64,000 nucleotides of DNA, taken from contig CAITOF010000011.1 in NCBI GenBank assembly GCA_903893945.1, positions 1-64,000 on the forward strand. The letters are read 5' to 3'. The position numbers were made by a program, and so were the translations under genes. The notes under the pieces were generated by a model. That model worked only from the letters and a program-made list of their open reading frames with translations. It ran no database searches and was not told the DNA's origin. The stretch comes from an uncultured Oxalobacteraceae bacterium. GTDB lineage: Bacteria; Pseudomonadota; Gammaproteobacteria; Burkholderiales; Burkholderiaceae_D. Positions within the stretch are counted from its first letter, which is position 1, and the number at the start of each line of letters is the position of its first letter. Shown piece by piece: positions 10,917 through 20,840 of this stretch.

Positions 10917-12566
10917 GTGTCCGATTCCATTACTTCCAGCAGCAGCGAAATCCCGGCGTCCATCAGCAAAGAAGTCGTGCGGGAAGTCGCCCGTCGTCGC
11001 ACTTTTGGTATTATTTCTCATCCTGACGCGGGTAAGACTACCCTCACCGAAAAGCTGCTGATGTTTTCGGGTGCCATCCAGTTGGCCGGCACAGTCAAAG
11101 GACGCAAAAGCGGGCGTCACGCCACGTCAGACTGGATGGACATAGAAAAGCAGCGTGGTATCTCGGTTGCCAGTTCGGTCATGCAGTTTGACTACAAAGA
11201 TCATGTCGTGAATTTGCTGGACACCCCCGGTCACCAGGACTTTTCTGAAGATACCTATCGTGTTCTGACGGCGGTCGATTCTGCCCTGATGGTGATAGAC
11301 GCGGCCAAGGGCGTGGAAGAGCAAACCATCAAACTGCTCAATGTTTGCCGCATGCGCAATACGCCCATCATTACCTTTGTCAATAAAATGGACCGGGAAA
11401 CCCGTGATCCGCTCGAGCTGCTCGACGAGCTTGAGTCGGTGCTGAAAATTCAATGCGCACCGGTCACCTGGCCTATCGGCATGGGTAAGAATTTCCGTGG
11501 TGTGTACCATATTCTGCGTGATGAAATTCTGCTGTTCACGGCGGGCAGTGATCGCGCCGACCAGGAATTTGAAGTGTTAAAAGGCATAGATAATCCGCGT
11601 CTGCAGGCGATGTTCCCGCTGGAGATTGAGCAACTCAAGATGGAAGTTGAACTGGTGCATGGCGCCTCGCATCCGTTTGATCTGCAGGCATTTTTGGCAG
11701 GGACCCAGACACCGGTGTTCTTTGGGTCAGCGATTAACAATTTTGGCGTGCGCGAAATTCTGAATGCCCTGGTTGAATGGGCACCTGCGCCGCGCTCGCG
11801 TGATGCGACCGTGCGGTCGGTCGAACCGACTGAGGCGCCGTTTTCGGGATTTGTGTTCAAAATTCAGGCCAACATGGATCCGGCACATCGGGATCGTATT
11901 GCCTTTTTGCGGGTCTGCTCAGGACACTTTGAACGCGGCATGAAACTAAAGCATCTGCGTCTTAATCGTGAAGTGAAAGTTTCGTCGGTCGTGACGTTTA
12001 TGGCGTCCAGTCGTGAGCAGGTTGACGAAGCCTTTGCAGGCGATATTATCGGGTTGCCGAACCATGGCAACATGCAGATTGGCGACAGCTTTTCTGAAGG
12101 TGAGTTATTGCAGTTTACCGGCATTCCCTATTTTGCGCCGGATTTTTTCCGTACGGTACGGATCCGCAACCCATTAAAAATCAAACAGCTTCACAAGGGG
12201 TTGCAGCAGTTAGGCGAAGAAGGAGCCGTGCAGGTGTTTAAGCCGGTTAATAACGCCGACCTGATCCTGGGCGCTGTCGGTGTGCTGCAGTTTGAAGTGG
12301 TCGCGAGTCGTCTGCTTAATGAATATGGCGTCGATGCAGTATTTGAGGGCACCAGTATCAGCAGTGCCCGCTGGGTCAGTTGTGACGATAAGAAGATCAT
12401 GAATGATTTTCAGAATTCCAGCGCCGGCCATCATCTGGCGCATGACGCGGCGGGCAATCTCGCGTATCTGGCGTCATCCGGCGTGAATTTGAAGCTTGCC
12501 CAGGAACGCTGGCCCCAGGTGGTGTTCCATACGACCCGGGAACATGCTGCAAAACTGGACGTCTGA
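10917..12566 (+). CDS. prfC: Peptide chain release factor 3
   Basis: GTPase motifs [30 protein letters not shown]; full-length 549 aa; GTG start. Confidence 0.96.
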   Translation: MSDSITSSSSEIPASISKEVVREVARRRTFGIISHPDAGKTTLTEKLLMFSGAIQLAGTVKGRKSGRHATSDWMDIEKQRGISVASSVMQFDYKDHVVNLLDTPGHQDFSEDTYRVLTAVDSALMVIDAAKGVEEQTIKLLNVCRMRNTPIITFVNKMDRETRDPLELLDELESVLKIQCAPVTWPIGMGKNFRGVYHILRDEILLFTAGSDRADQEFEVLKGIDNPRLQAMFPLEIEQLKMEVELVHGASHPFDLQAFLAGTQTPVFFGSAINNFGVREILNALVEWAPAPRSRDATVRSVEPTEAPFSGFVFKIQANMDPAHRDRIAFLRVCSGHFERGMKLKHLRLNREVKVSSVVTFMASSREQVDEAFAGDIIGLPNHGNMQIGDSFSEGELLQFTGIPYFAPDFFRTVRIRNPLKIKQLHKGLQQLGEEGAVQVFKPVNNADLILGAVGVLQFEVVASRLLNEYGVDAVFEGTSISSARWVSCDDKKIMNDFQNSSAGHHLAHDAAGNLAYLASSGVNLKLAQERWPQVVFHTTREHAAKLDV

Positions 12567-12631
12567 CCCACTGAATCCGTTGCGGCGGATGGTGAATGCC
12601 GTCGCCAGACTGGACGGTTACCACTGCGGGT

Positions 12632-13363
12632 TCACTGTTCAGAAAACACCGCCAGTTTGCCGTCGGTGACGAAGCGATCGCCGCCGCCGTTGCGTCCTTC
12701 CCGTTCCTTTTGAAACGGATCTATCCATTTCAGGTCTATATTTCCCGTGCGTTGTAAATCGGCGATCAATTTGTCGCGCTCTTTATCGACATCCGCGCCG
12801 ATATGGTGCGTGATCTGCCCCGTGGTGTGGGACAGGCCAACACCGGAGTCATACGTGGCGGCACCGATCCACATCGGGCGGTCAATGGCATCGGTGACCG
12901 GCGCCAGCCAGAAGCGTACATGATGGCGCCTGGACGGGTCCCCGCCAGTCGCCTGTTCAAAGGCATAAAACTGTTTGCGTCCATTGACAAATAAATCGCT
13001 CACCGGGGCGTCGGGATAAGGCATATGGATCACACTGGCTTTTGCAATTCGCAGTGAACTGCTGAACGTGATCGGGTCGGCCGGATACCAGCCTGCTGCC
13101 AGCATTTTCTTGTGCAGCACGTCTTCAGGACCCACAAAGCCGATATTTAAAGGATCGCCGGGTATGCCGGCAGAGGTAAACGCACGGGTGCCCATCTTGT
13201 CGATGGCCGGGTGGCGTCGTTCAGCAAATCGCCATGCAAGAGGAACAAATTCATAAGCCAGCAGCACATAACTGAGGCAAGCAAGGGCAACCAGCAGGGT
13301 GCCGATCACCGCCAGCCGAACCGGCGTAGGTTTGTCTGTTTCGGGTGCGTCCATGGTCATCAC
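12632..13363 (-). CDS. LssY C-terminal-like membrane protein
   Basis: N-terminal TM then GDPLNIGFVGPEDVLHKKMLAAGWYPADPITFSSSLRIA, resembling the LssY C-terminal domain. Confidence 0.6.
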   Translation of the reverse strand: MMTMDAPETDKPTPVRLAVIGTLLVALACLSYVLLAYEFVPLAWRFAERRHPAIDKMGTRAFTSAGIPGDPLNIGFVGPEDVLHKKMLAAGWYPADPITFSSSLRIAKASVIHMPYPDAPVSDLFVNGRKQFYAFEQATGGDPSRRHHVRFWLAPVTDAIDRPMWIGAATYDSGVGLSHTTGQITHHIGADVDKERDKLIADLQRTGNIDLKWIDPFQKEREGRNGGGDRFVTDGKLAVFSEQ

Positions 13364-13655
13364 CTGTCTTGGGAGTCGGCGTTAAAAACGGCTGACGTTG
13401 ATTCTAACCCCATCAATACGGAATGTTCAATGAAACGGTCGCTCCGTGCGTCGAACTGTTGCAGCGCTTCCTCAAACCTGCTTGAATAAACCATAATAGA
13501 CTGATTTTAAAGGACTTTATTTGTGTGAGCGGTACGTTGACCAGGACCCGTTGCGCGTCGGAGTGCAGGCGGAATTCAAAATTCCCGCGCTGCTGTTGCC
13601 CCACAACCAGCGACTTGGGCTATAGTGTTTGCGATTAAAAAGGGAGATTTCAGAA

Positions 13656-15017
13656 TTGGACACCAATAAACACAGTGGGACCAGCAACGTCAGCCCAACA
13701 TCTGGATTGCGACCGTTTGCGCTGAACGACCTGGTAGCAGGGCTGCTGTTGCTGGGCTGCCTGTTGACGATCGAACCCGGCTACGGGCAGACCACTGTGC
13801 AACCGGATGCGCCATTACCCGCTCAACCGCTTCGCGTCCTGACGTGGTGGAAGTCAGGCGCTGATCACAAGGCCGCTGACATATTGTCCGACCGGTTGGC
13901 CAAGGATAATATCCAGTGGCACGACATGGTTTTCCCCCCGGGTAGTGGCGATCCAAAGGTCGATTTAAAGAAATGGATGTTGTCCGGGCTGGCGCCAGAT
14001 ATGGTGCAATTGAAGGGCCCCCTTATTTCCCAATGGTTTGACCAGGGCTTGATCAATGAATTTAAGCCCCTCCCGGGTGGAGCGCCTGGCAGTGGCAAAT
14101 GGGATAAAGCCCTGTTCCCGGCTGTGACCGATCTGGTACGCAAGAATGGCCATTTGCTGGCGATACCTCTGGGCGTACATCGCATGAATCTGGTATTTTA
14201 TAATCGTGCCGAGTTTGCGAAACTCGGATTGCGCCCGCCTGTCAACTGGGATGAATTTATTGTTGATGCAAATAAATTGCAGAAAGACGGGATCATTCCG
14301 CTGGCGCAAAGTGCCCAACCATGGCAACTCGCGGCATTGTTTGAAACGCTGCTGTTGTCCGAATCGTCGCCCGAATTCTACAAGCGCGCATTTGTCCATA
14401 AAGATCCGTCCACCTTTGCCGATAACCGTTTCGGCCGGGCATTGTACCGGCTTCGCATCCTGAAAAAATATATGCCATCGCCGGTAAAAGAGCTGAGCTG
14501 GGTTGATGCGACCCGGATGGTTATAAACGGCAACGCCGGAATGATCGTGATGGGCGATTTTGCCAAAGGCGAATTGAATGCGGGTGGTTACACAACGGAT
14601 GTCAATTTTGGTTGCGCGGCTGTCCCGAATACGGCCAACTATCATATTTACAGTATCGATACGCTGGTGATGCTGAAAAACAATCTGGTGCCGCCTGAAC
14701 TGGCCGATAAAATTGCCCAATTGTTCGAGTCACCGAACGTACAGGCGGACTACAACATCGCCAAAGGATCGGTGTCGGTTTTGCGTAATGCGGATCAGAT
14801 AAAAATGGACAGCTGTGCACGCAATTCGTGGAATGTTTTTTCGCGCGGCAGCTCGGCACAGGCACCCAGTCTGGCGCATGACATGATTGCCGATAGTCAG
14901 TTCAGCGATGCAGTAACGGCCGAGATTGTGCGTTTTTTCACAGACGACAGTATCAAGGTGACCGAAACCCAGCGACGCATGGCATCCATCGCGCGTTCGT
15001 CGAGGTGGCAGTACTGA
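13656..15017 (+). CDS. Extracellular solute-binding protein, sugar ABC transporter type (orphan)
   Basis: LRVLTWWKSGADHKAADILSDRLAKDNIQWHD...WMLSGLAPDMVQLKG; ORF opens at TTG 13629, but TTG 13656 follows a GGGAG Shine-Dalgarno. Confidence 0.75.
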   Translation: MDTNKHSGTSNVSPTSGLRPFALNDLVAGLLLLGCLLTIEPGYGQTTVQPDAPLPAQPLRVLTWWKSGADHKAADILSDRLAKDNIQWHDMVFPPGSGDPKVDLKKWMLSGLAPDMVQLKGPLISQWFDQGLINEFKPLPGGAPGSGKWDKALFPAVTDLVRKNGHLLAIPLGVHRMNLVFYNRAEFAKLGLRPPVNWDEFIVDANKLQKDGIIPLAQSAQPWQLAALFETLLLSESSPEFYKRAFVHKDPSTFADNRFGRALYRLRILKKYMPSPVKELSWVDATRMVINGNAGMIVMGDFAKGELNAGGYTTDVNFGCAAVPNTANYHIYSIDTLVMLKNNLVPPELADKIAQLFESPNVQADYNIAKGSVSVLRNADQIKMDSCARNSWNVFSRGSSAQAPSLAHDMIADSQFSDAVTAEIVRFFTDDSIKVTETQRRMASIARSSRWQY

Positions 15018-15024
15018 GTAGTGC

Positions 15025-16380
15025 TTACACCAGTTCCAGATAGCGCTTTAATTCCCAGTCAGTGACTGCCTGATTAAAGCGTCGCACTTCCCATTGACGG
15101 GTCTGCACAAAATGGCTGACAAATTCGTCGCCGAATAACTCGCGTGCCAGAGTCGAACGGTCAAATGCGTCGGTTGCTTCGGCCAGGGTGCGCGGCAGAC
15201 GGGCTGTGCTTTCAGCGCCGATGTTGGCGCCGGATACCGGAGTATCGCTCAGTGACAGCTTGTGTTCAATGCCGTATAAACCCGAGGCCAGTGCGGCAGC
15301 GATTGCCAGATAGGGATTGGCATCGGCACCCGGTGTGCGGGTTTCAAGGCGCATGGACTTGTCGGATCCGGGAATGACCCGTAATGACGAATTTCGGTTG
15401 TCGATTGCCCAGGTGGGTTTAACCGGCGCCAGATTTCCGTCGACGAACCGTTTATAGCTGTTAATGAATGGCGCATACAGGGGCAAAAATTGCGGCAGGC
15501 AGTGGAGTTGCCCGGCAATGAAATGGCGCATCGTGTCGCTCATGCCATGCGGATCGTTGGCGTTGTGAAACACGTTGGCGCCGTTTTTCCATAAACTTTG
15601 ATGCATGTGGCCACCGCATCCGGCATAGGCGGTTGAGTATTTTGCCATGAAGGTGCTGAGCAGACCATGGCGGCGTCCGATTTCGCGCACAGACTGTTTG
15701 AACAGCACCGCACGATCGGCGGCCTGCAAGGCATCGCTATAGCGTATCGCTGCTTCAAAATTGCCCGGGCCCGCTTCGGTATGCAGGGCTTCGAGCGGGA
15801 TATCGATGGCCGGCAGGTAGTTGAACAGGTCGCGCACGAAATCATGCTGGGCATCAATCCGGAAGGGCGAATAGTTGGTGATGCCCTGCGTGGCGGTGTC
15901 CAGATGCTGATAATTTTTTTCACGCACGGATGATTCGGTTTCCTTCAGGACAAACCATTCAAATTCCATACCGACCTGCGCGGAAAAGCCCAGCGCGTCG
16001 GCCTTTTTTAATACCTTTTTCAAAATTTGACGGGGACAGATGGGCAAAGGACTGCCATCGGCCAGTGTATGTTCACCGAGTATCAGCCAGCGATTATCAT
16101 CCCATGGAATCTGGCGTGCGGTGGAGGCATCGAGCTGCAGACCGATGTCCGGATAGCCGGTATGGAACCCGGTGAAAGTAACGTTGTCGTAAAGTTCGTC
16201 GGCAATATCCCAGCCAAAAACAGCGCTGGCAATGGTACCGCCACCCTGTAGCATGCTGATGACTTTTTCGCCGGAAAGATGCTTGCCACGGCACAAGCCG
16301 TCAATGTCCGTCACGGCGAAGCGGACGAAGGGTTCATCGGCTAACTGCGAAGGATTAAATTGTATTATTGAAGTTGACAT
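15025..16380 (-). CDS. Glutamine synthetase family protein, gamma-glutamylpolyamine synthetase-like
   Basis: Type I GS fold: EAGPGNFEAAIRYSDALQAADRAVLFKQSVREIGRRHGLLSTFMAKY and GCGGHMHQSLW; adjacent FAD oxidoreductase. Confidence 0.8.
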   Translation of the reverse strand: MSTSIIQFNPSQLADEPFVRFAVTDIDGLCRGKHLSGEKVISMLQGGGTIASAVFGWDIADELYDNVTFTGFHTGYPDIGLQLDASTARQIPWDDNRWLILGEHTLADGSPLPICPRQILKKVLKKADALGFSAQVGMEFEWFVLKETESSVREKNYQHLDTATQGITNYSPFRIDAQHDFVRDLFNYLPAIDIPLEALHTEAGPGNFEAAIRYSDALQAADRAVLFKQSVREIGRRHGLLSTFMAKYSTAYAGCGGHMHQSLWKNGANVFHNANDPHGMSDTMRHFIAGQLHCLPQFLPLYAPFINSYKRFVDGNLAPVKPTWAIDNRNSSLRVIPGSDKSMRLETRTPGADANPYLAIAAALASGLYGIEHKLSLSDTPVSGANIGAESTARLPRTLAEATDAFDRSTLARELFGDEFVSHFVQTRQWEVRRFNQAVTDWELKRYLELV

Positions 16381-16398
16381 GATATGTCCGTCGTTAAG

Positions 16399-17688
16399 TT
16401 ATCGTAGTTTTTCCAGCATCTGGTAGTACCACATACCGACGGCCAGCAGGGGGTTGCCCAACAGGTCACCCGCCGGCACGCGCAGGTGGCGAAAACTGGC
16501 AAATGTGTCAAATTTTTGCATGGCGCCGGTAATGGCGTTGGCCATAATTTCGCCCATGATGTGGGTGGTCGCCACGCCATGGCCGGAATATCCCTGGCAA
16601 TAGTACACATTATCCGAAAGCTTGCCCAGTTGTGGTATGCGATTGATAACGATGCCCATGATACAGCTCCACTGGTATTCAATCGGAATCCCCTTGAGAC
16701 TCGGGAAAGTACGTTCGATGGCGGGTCGCAGTTCGGCGATGATATCGCGTGATTCTTTACCGGAATAGTTGGCGCCACCACCGAACAGCAGTCGTTTGTC
16801 TGCGGTAAGCCGATAATAATCCAGAACGAAGCGGGTGTCGTACACCGCCATATCATGCGGATTCAGTTGTTGCACAAGGTCATCTGGCAAGCGGGCGGTG
16901 GTAACAATTCCGCCGGTTGCCGGAAACAGCTTGCCGCCCAGTTTTTTCTGTTCCAGCCTGTGATAGGCATCGCCTGCCAGTAATACGGTGTTGGCATTGA
17001 TCCGACCATGCTCTGTCACCACCGCAGGCGTCGGCCCGTGAATGATGTTGGTCACTTTTGAATGTTCAAATATCAGCGCGCCAAGCGACACAGCCGCACG
17101 CGCCTCACCCAAACATAAATTGAGTGGGTGCACATGCATGTTGCGCTGGTTCTGCAGTGCACCGTGGTATAACGGCGTGTCCAGAATGGCATGTACCTGC
17201 TGCGCGTCCAGAAGACGGACCTGATCGCCCATGCCACGCGCAATCGCTTCATTGCAGGTGTTTCGCAATTCGGTCATGTGCGACGGCTGGTAGGCTGCAT
17301 GCAAATGGCCGTGTTTCAGATCACAGGCAATGCCATACCTGGCCACCCGGCTTTTGATAATGTCGTGGCCGCGCCAGCGCAGGTGCCAGATAAAGTCTTC
17401 GGCATCGACCCCGACCTGTGTCTGCAGCTGTTTGCGCATGGCGCTGTCACCCGACAGGCTGCCGGTTATCTGACCGCCGTTGCGTCCCGAGGCACCCCAG
17501 CCAACTTTGGCAGCTTCGACCACGGCGACTTTGAGTCCGCGCTCAGCCAGCTCCACCGCGGTGGCAACGCCGGTAAATCCTGCGCCGATGATAACCACGT
17601 CGACACGATGGGTTCCCTCAAGCGTAGGGTAGGCTGATTCTTCGCCGATTGTGGCTGTGTAATAGGAGGGGGTGCGTGGTGATTTCAT
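16399..17688 (-). CDS. FAD-dependent oxidoreductase, PuuB-like
   Basis: VDVVIIGAGFTGVATAVELAERGLKVAVVEA dinucleotide fold; GWGASGRNGGQI and QGYSGHGVATTHIMGEI motifs; paired with PuuA-like GS. Confidence 0.82.
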   Translation of the reverse strand: MKSPRTPSYYTATIGEESAYPTLEGTHRVDVVIIGAGFTGVATAVELAERGLKVAVVEAAKVGWGASGRNGGQITGSLSGDSAMRKQLQTQVGVDAEDFIWHLRWRGHDIIKSRVARYGIACDLKHGHLHAAYQPSHMTELRNTCNEAIARGMGDQVRLLDAQQVHAILDTPLYHGALQNQRNMHVHPLNLCLGEARAAVSLGALIFEHSKVTNIIHGPTPAVVTEHGRINANTVLLAGDAYHRLEQKKLGGKLFPATGGIVTTARLPDDLVQQLNPHDMAVYDTRFVLDYYRLTADKRLLFGGGANYSGKESRDIIAELRPAIERTFPSLKGIPIEYQWSCIMGIVINRIPQLGKLSDNVYYCQGYSGHGVATTHIMGEIMANAITGAMQKFDTFASFRHLRVPAGDLLGNPLLAVGMWYYQMLEKLR

Positions 17689-17821
17689 GCTGCATTTTAA
17701 CGTCTGGCCGAAGATGCCTTAATGTAAATACTGGCGAAGTTTACTTGTAGTCCTGAGCAAGCAAACGTAGCGCCACGGCTATGTCTTTTTGATTAGTGTT
17801 AACAAGTATTCAAGAAAACGC

Positions 17822-19342
17822 TCAGTTCTTTTCGGTTTTCTTCTTTAATGCCTCGAGTTCATCTTTATAACGTTCACGCAAGTCACGTTCCAGCGCGTCG
17901 ATCATGGCATCGTCATAATAGGAGGCATCCGACGAGCGCCGCGCAATGCCAAGCTGGTCCATGGCCGGCGAAATGGCGCCGGACAGGGCATACGCCTGGG
18001 CCAGTGCCAGGTGCTGCAGTGCTTCCTTCCCGTCGGCGGCATAGGCCTTTGCCAACTGTTCCTGCAGGCCAAAATCCTTGCGATAAAGCAGGGTCTGGTC
18101 GCGCAGGTAGGTGATTGCTTTTTCAGCTTCGTGGTTGGCTATTAACGCGTTGGCGTACTGACGACTGATACTGCGCGATACGGGAAATTCCTGCAGAGCC
18201 GATTCTGCCTGATTCAGTGCGGCGCCGTACTGTTTATTCGCCGACAGAATATCGCAGGCCAGATTGGCAAAAAACACACTGTTTTGTGTCGCGTCATTGC
18301 GTGCTTTATCGAGGTAGCTCTGTGCACCGGTAAAATTGTTCTGTTTCAATGCCACCAGCGCTAATCCGTACTCGGCAGCCGGGTTGCTCAGTTTATGGGC
18401 GGTGGACTGGCTGACCTGGTTCTCAAAGTATTCCCTGGCATCTGTCAGGCCTTGTGTCGATTCGTCCTGTAACACCCGAATTCGCGACCGAAACAGCTGA
18501 AAATCCGGACTGTCGACATGTTTTTTGAATGTTTCTGATTGTATGCGCGACTGAATGTCGGCAATCCGTTCCGTGGTCATCGGGTGGGTGCGCAGGAACG
18601 CAGGGTAATTATCGGAATATCCGCGGCTGGAATTTTGCATCCGTTCAAAAAAGGCCACCATACCGGAAGGATCGAACCCGCCATCACGTAATATCTGCAG
18701 ACCAACCCGATCTGCTTCACGTTCGGCATTTTGACTGAAATCGAGCTGGCGCTGCATGGCAATACCTTCACCGCCAATGGCTAGGGCCATGGCCGCGTCA
18801 GGGTTGGAACGCATGGTCAGCGCCGCCAAAATCAGCGAAGCAATCGGGATTAACATGTCCTGCTTCTGGTTACCTATCATGCGCGCGATATGGCGCTGGG
18901 CAATATGGCCAATTTCGTGTGCCATGACGGACGCTAACTGGGATTCATTGTCAGCGATTAAAATCAGGGCGGAATAGACGCAGATAAAGCCACCCGGCAA
19001 GGCGAACGCGTTGATCGCCGGATCGCGCGCAACGAAAAAGAAAAAATCAAAGTTGGCGTCACCACGTGCTTCCTGATGCACTTCGAGAAGTTGGGATCCG
19101 AAATTGTTCAGGTATTCAGAAATAACATCATCATCGATATAATCCTTGTCGCTGCGTATGCCCAGCATGATCTCTTCACCCAGTTTTCGTTCCGCAACCG
19201 GCGACAGGTCTTCACGACCGGTGTCACCCAGGGCCGGTAGATTCTGGGCCTGCAATGAATGGGTGTCAACGCCAGCGGATACCCATAAGAGTGCCAGCAG
19301 GGTCAGACGGGGTAATTGGCGGAGAATTGAGGTTTTTTTCAT
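17822..19342 (-). CDS. M48 family periplasmic metalloprotease with TPR-like C-terminus (BepA/YfgC-like)
   Basis: HEIGHIAQRH zinc motif, EREADRVGLQIL, signal peptide, repeat-rich C-terminus. Confidence 0.85.
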   Translation of the reverse strand: MKKTSILRQLPRLTLLALLWVSAGVDTHSLQAQNLPALGDTGREDLSPVAERKLGEEIMLGIRSDKDYIDDDVISEYLNNFGSQLLEVHQEARGDANFDFFFFVARDPAINAFALPGGFICVYSALILIADNESQLASVMAHEIGHIAQRHIARMIGNQKQDMLIPIASLILAALTMRSNPDAAMALAIGGEGIAMQRQLDFSQNAEREADRVGLQILRDGGFDPSGMVAFFERMQNSSRGYSDNYPAFLRTHPMTTERIADIQSRIQSETFKKHVDSPDFQLFRSRIRVLQDESTQGLTDAREYFENQVSQSTAHKLSNPAAEYGLALVALKQNNFTGAQSYLDKARNDATQNSVFFANLACDILSANKQYGAALNQAESALQEFPVSRSISRQYANALIANHEAEKAITYLRDQTLLYRKDFGLQEQLAKAYAADGKEALQHLALAQAYALSGAISPAMDQLGIARRSSDASYYDDAMIDALERDLRERYKDELEALKKKTEKN

Positions 19343-19412
19343 CGCGCTATGATACTCTTGTAACTAATTTTATTACATCAGAAATGGTGTCCACTTAGCC
19401 CATTTGTTAATT

Positions 19413-19910
19413 ATGTCAGACAACCAAGAGAAATCCGAATTAAGGAATCTGAACCATTTTGATGCAGGTGGTCAGGCCCATATGGTGGACGTGGGTGGCA
19501 AGGCCGCCACAGACCGCATGGCGCGTGCCAGTGGTCTGATCACGATGAAGGCCGCCACGCTGGCGTTAATCGCGAGTGGCACGGCCAGAAAAGGTGATGT
19601 ACTCGGCGTTGCCAGGGTCGCGGCGATCATGGCGGCAAAGCGGACCAGTGACCTGATTCCTCTGTGTCATCCACTGGCGCTGACCCGGGTCACCGTTGAC
19701 TTCGTGCTACAGGAAAACAGCGTTCTGTGTACGTCCCAGGTTGAAACCGTGGGGCAGACCGGTGTCGAAATGGAAGCATTGATGGCCGTTCAGACAGGTT
19801 TGCTGACCATCTATGATATGTGTAAAGCGGTCGATCGGGGTATGGTGATGGGCGGGATTAAAGTGGTCGAAAAAAAAGGCGGCAAATCCGGGCACTGGGT
19901 CGCGGATTAG
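19413..19910 (+). CDS. moaC: Cyclic pyranopterin monophosphate synthase
   Basis: [29 protein letters not shown] and [23 protein letters not shown] motifs. Confidence 0.95.
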   Translation: MSDNQEKSELRNLNHFDAGGQAHMVDVGGKAATDRMARASGLITMKAATLALIASGTARKGDVLGVARVAAIMAAKRTSDLIPLCHPLALTRVTVDFVLQENSVLCTSQVETVGQTGVEMEALMAVQTGLLTIYDMCKAVDRGMVMGGIKVVEKKGGKSGHWVAD

Positions 19911-19964
19911 CGATTTTTCGGCGAAATGCAGGTAAAATCAGATTAACTTCAATGAGGTCTGCAT

Positions 19965-20498
19965 ATGGCAACCGAAATGGCAACCGAAATGGCAACATTG
20001 GGCGGCGGATGTTTCTGGTGTACGGAAGCCGTTTACCAGGAACTGAAAGGCGTCGTGCAGATAACCTCTGGCTACGCAGGCGGTACGGTGGTTAATCCAT
20101 CGTACGAGCAGATTTGCACAGGCACGACGGGCCACGCCGAAGTTGTTCAGCTTACGTTTGATACTGATCAGGTCAGTTACAGAAAAATTCTGGAAGTCTT
20201 CTTTACGATCCACGATCCGACAACGCTGAATCGTCAGGGCAACGATACAGGAACACAATATCGTTCAGTCGTTTTTTACCACTCGGCACAGCAGCAGGAT
20301 ACGGCCAGACAGGTGATGGCTGAGATGGCCAGCGTCTGGGATGCGCCGCTGGTGACTGAATTAAGTCCGGTGCCGACGTTTTACCGCGCTGAGGATTATC
20401 ACCAGAATTATTATCGCCAGCATCCTGAGCAGGGATACTGCGCCTTTGTCGTTGCCACCAAAGTTGCCAAATTCCGTAAAATGTTTATTTCTCAGTAA
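19965..20498 (+). CDS. msrA: Peptide methionine sulfoxide reductase MsrA
   Basis: ATLGGGCFWCTEAVYQELKGV catalytic motif; three in-frame ATGs in a 12-nt repeat. Confidence 0.95.
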   Translation: MATEMATEMATLGGGCFWCTEAVYQELKGVVQITSGYAGGTVVNPSYEQICTGTTGHAEVVQLTFDTDQVSYRKILEVFFTIHDPTTLNRQGNDTGTQYRSVVFYHSAQQQDTARQVMAEMASVWDAPLVTELSPVPTFYRAEDYHQNYYRQHPEQGYCAFVVATKVAKFRKMFISQ

Positions 20499-20748
20499 CG
20501 GACGACCGGGCGGCCGCGACCTCTTTGAATTCGGTGCAGTTGCCATTGCTGCAGGTTGAAACGAATAATTTATGATCGCGTTCAATGGTACGCGTTGTTA
20601 TATTCTGGTTGGTATCGATCAGGGTGCAGATGCGGCTTCCGTCGACCTTGTTCTCCATGCAGGAGTTCGACAGTCCGGTGATGATCGAACAGCCACTTAA
20701 CCATGGCGCGGTGACGGCGAAAACGACAGCAAAAAGGGCGTATTTCAT
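20485..20748 (-). CDS. Small hypothetical lipoprotein
   Basis: MKYALFAVVFAVTAPWLSGCSIITG lipobox; convergent 14-nt overlap with the msrA 3' end. Confidence 0.6.
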   Translation of the reverse strand: MKYALFAVVFAVTAPWLSGCSIITGLSNSCMENKVDGSRICTLIDTNQNITTRTIERDHKLFVSTCSNGNCTEFKEVAAARSSVTEK

Positions 20749-20840
20749 TGAAAGTTCTCCTTTAGTGTTGACTGCTGGTCCGGCATTCCCGATTGATTCC
20801 GCAATGAGGGGCTACAGGCTTGCGCTACGCCTGCCTGTCA

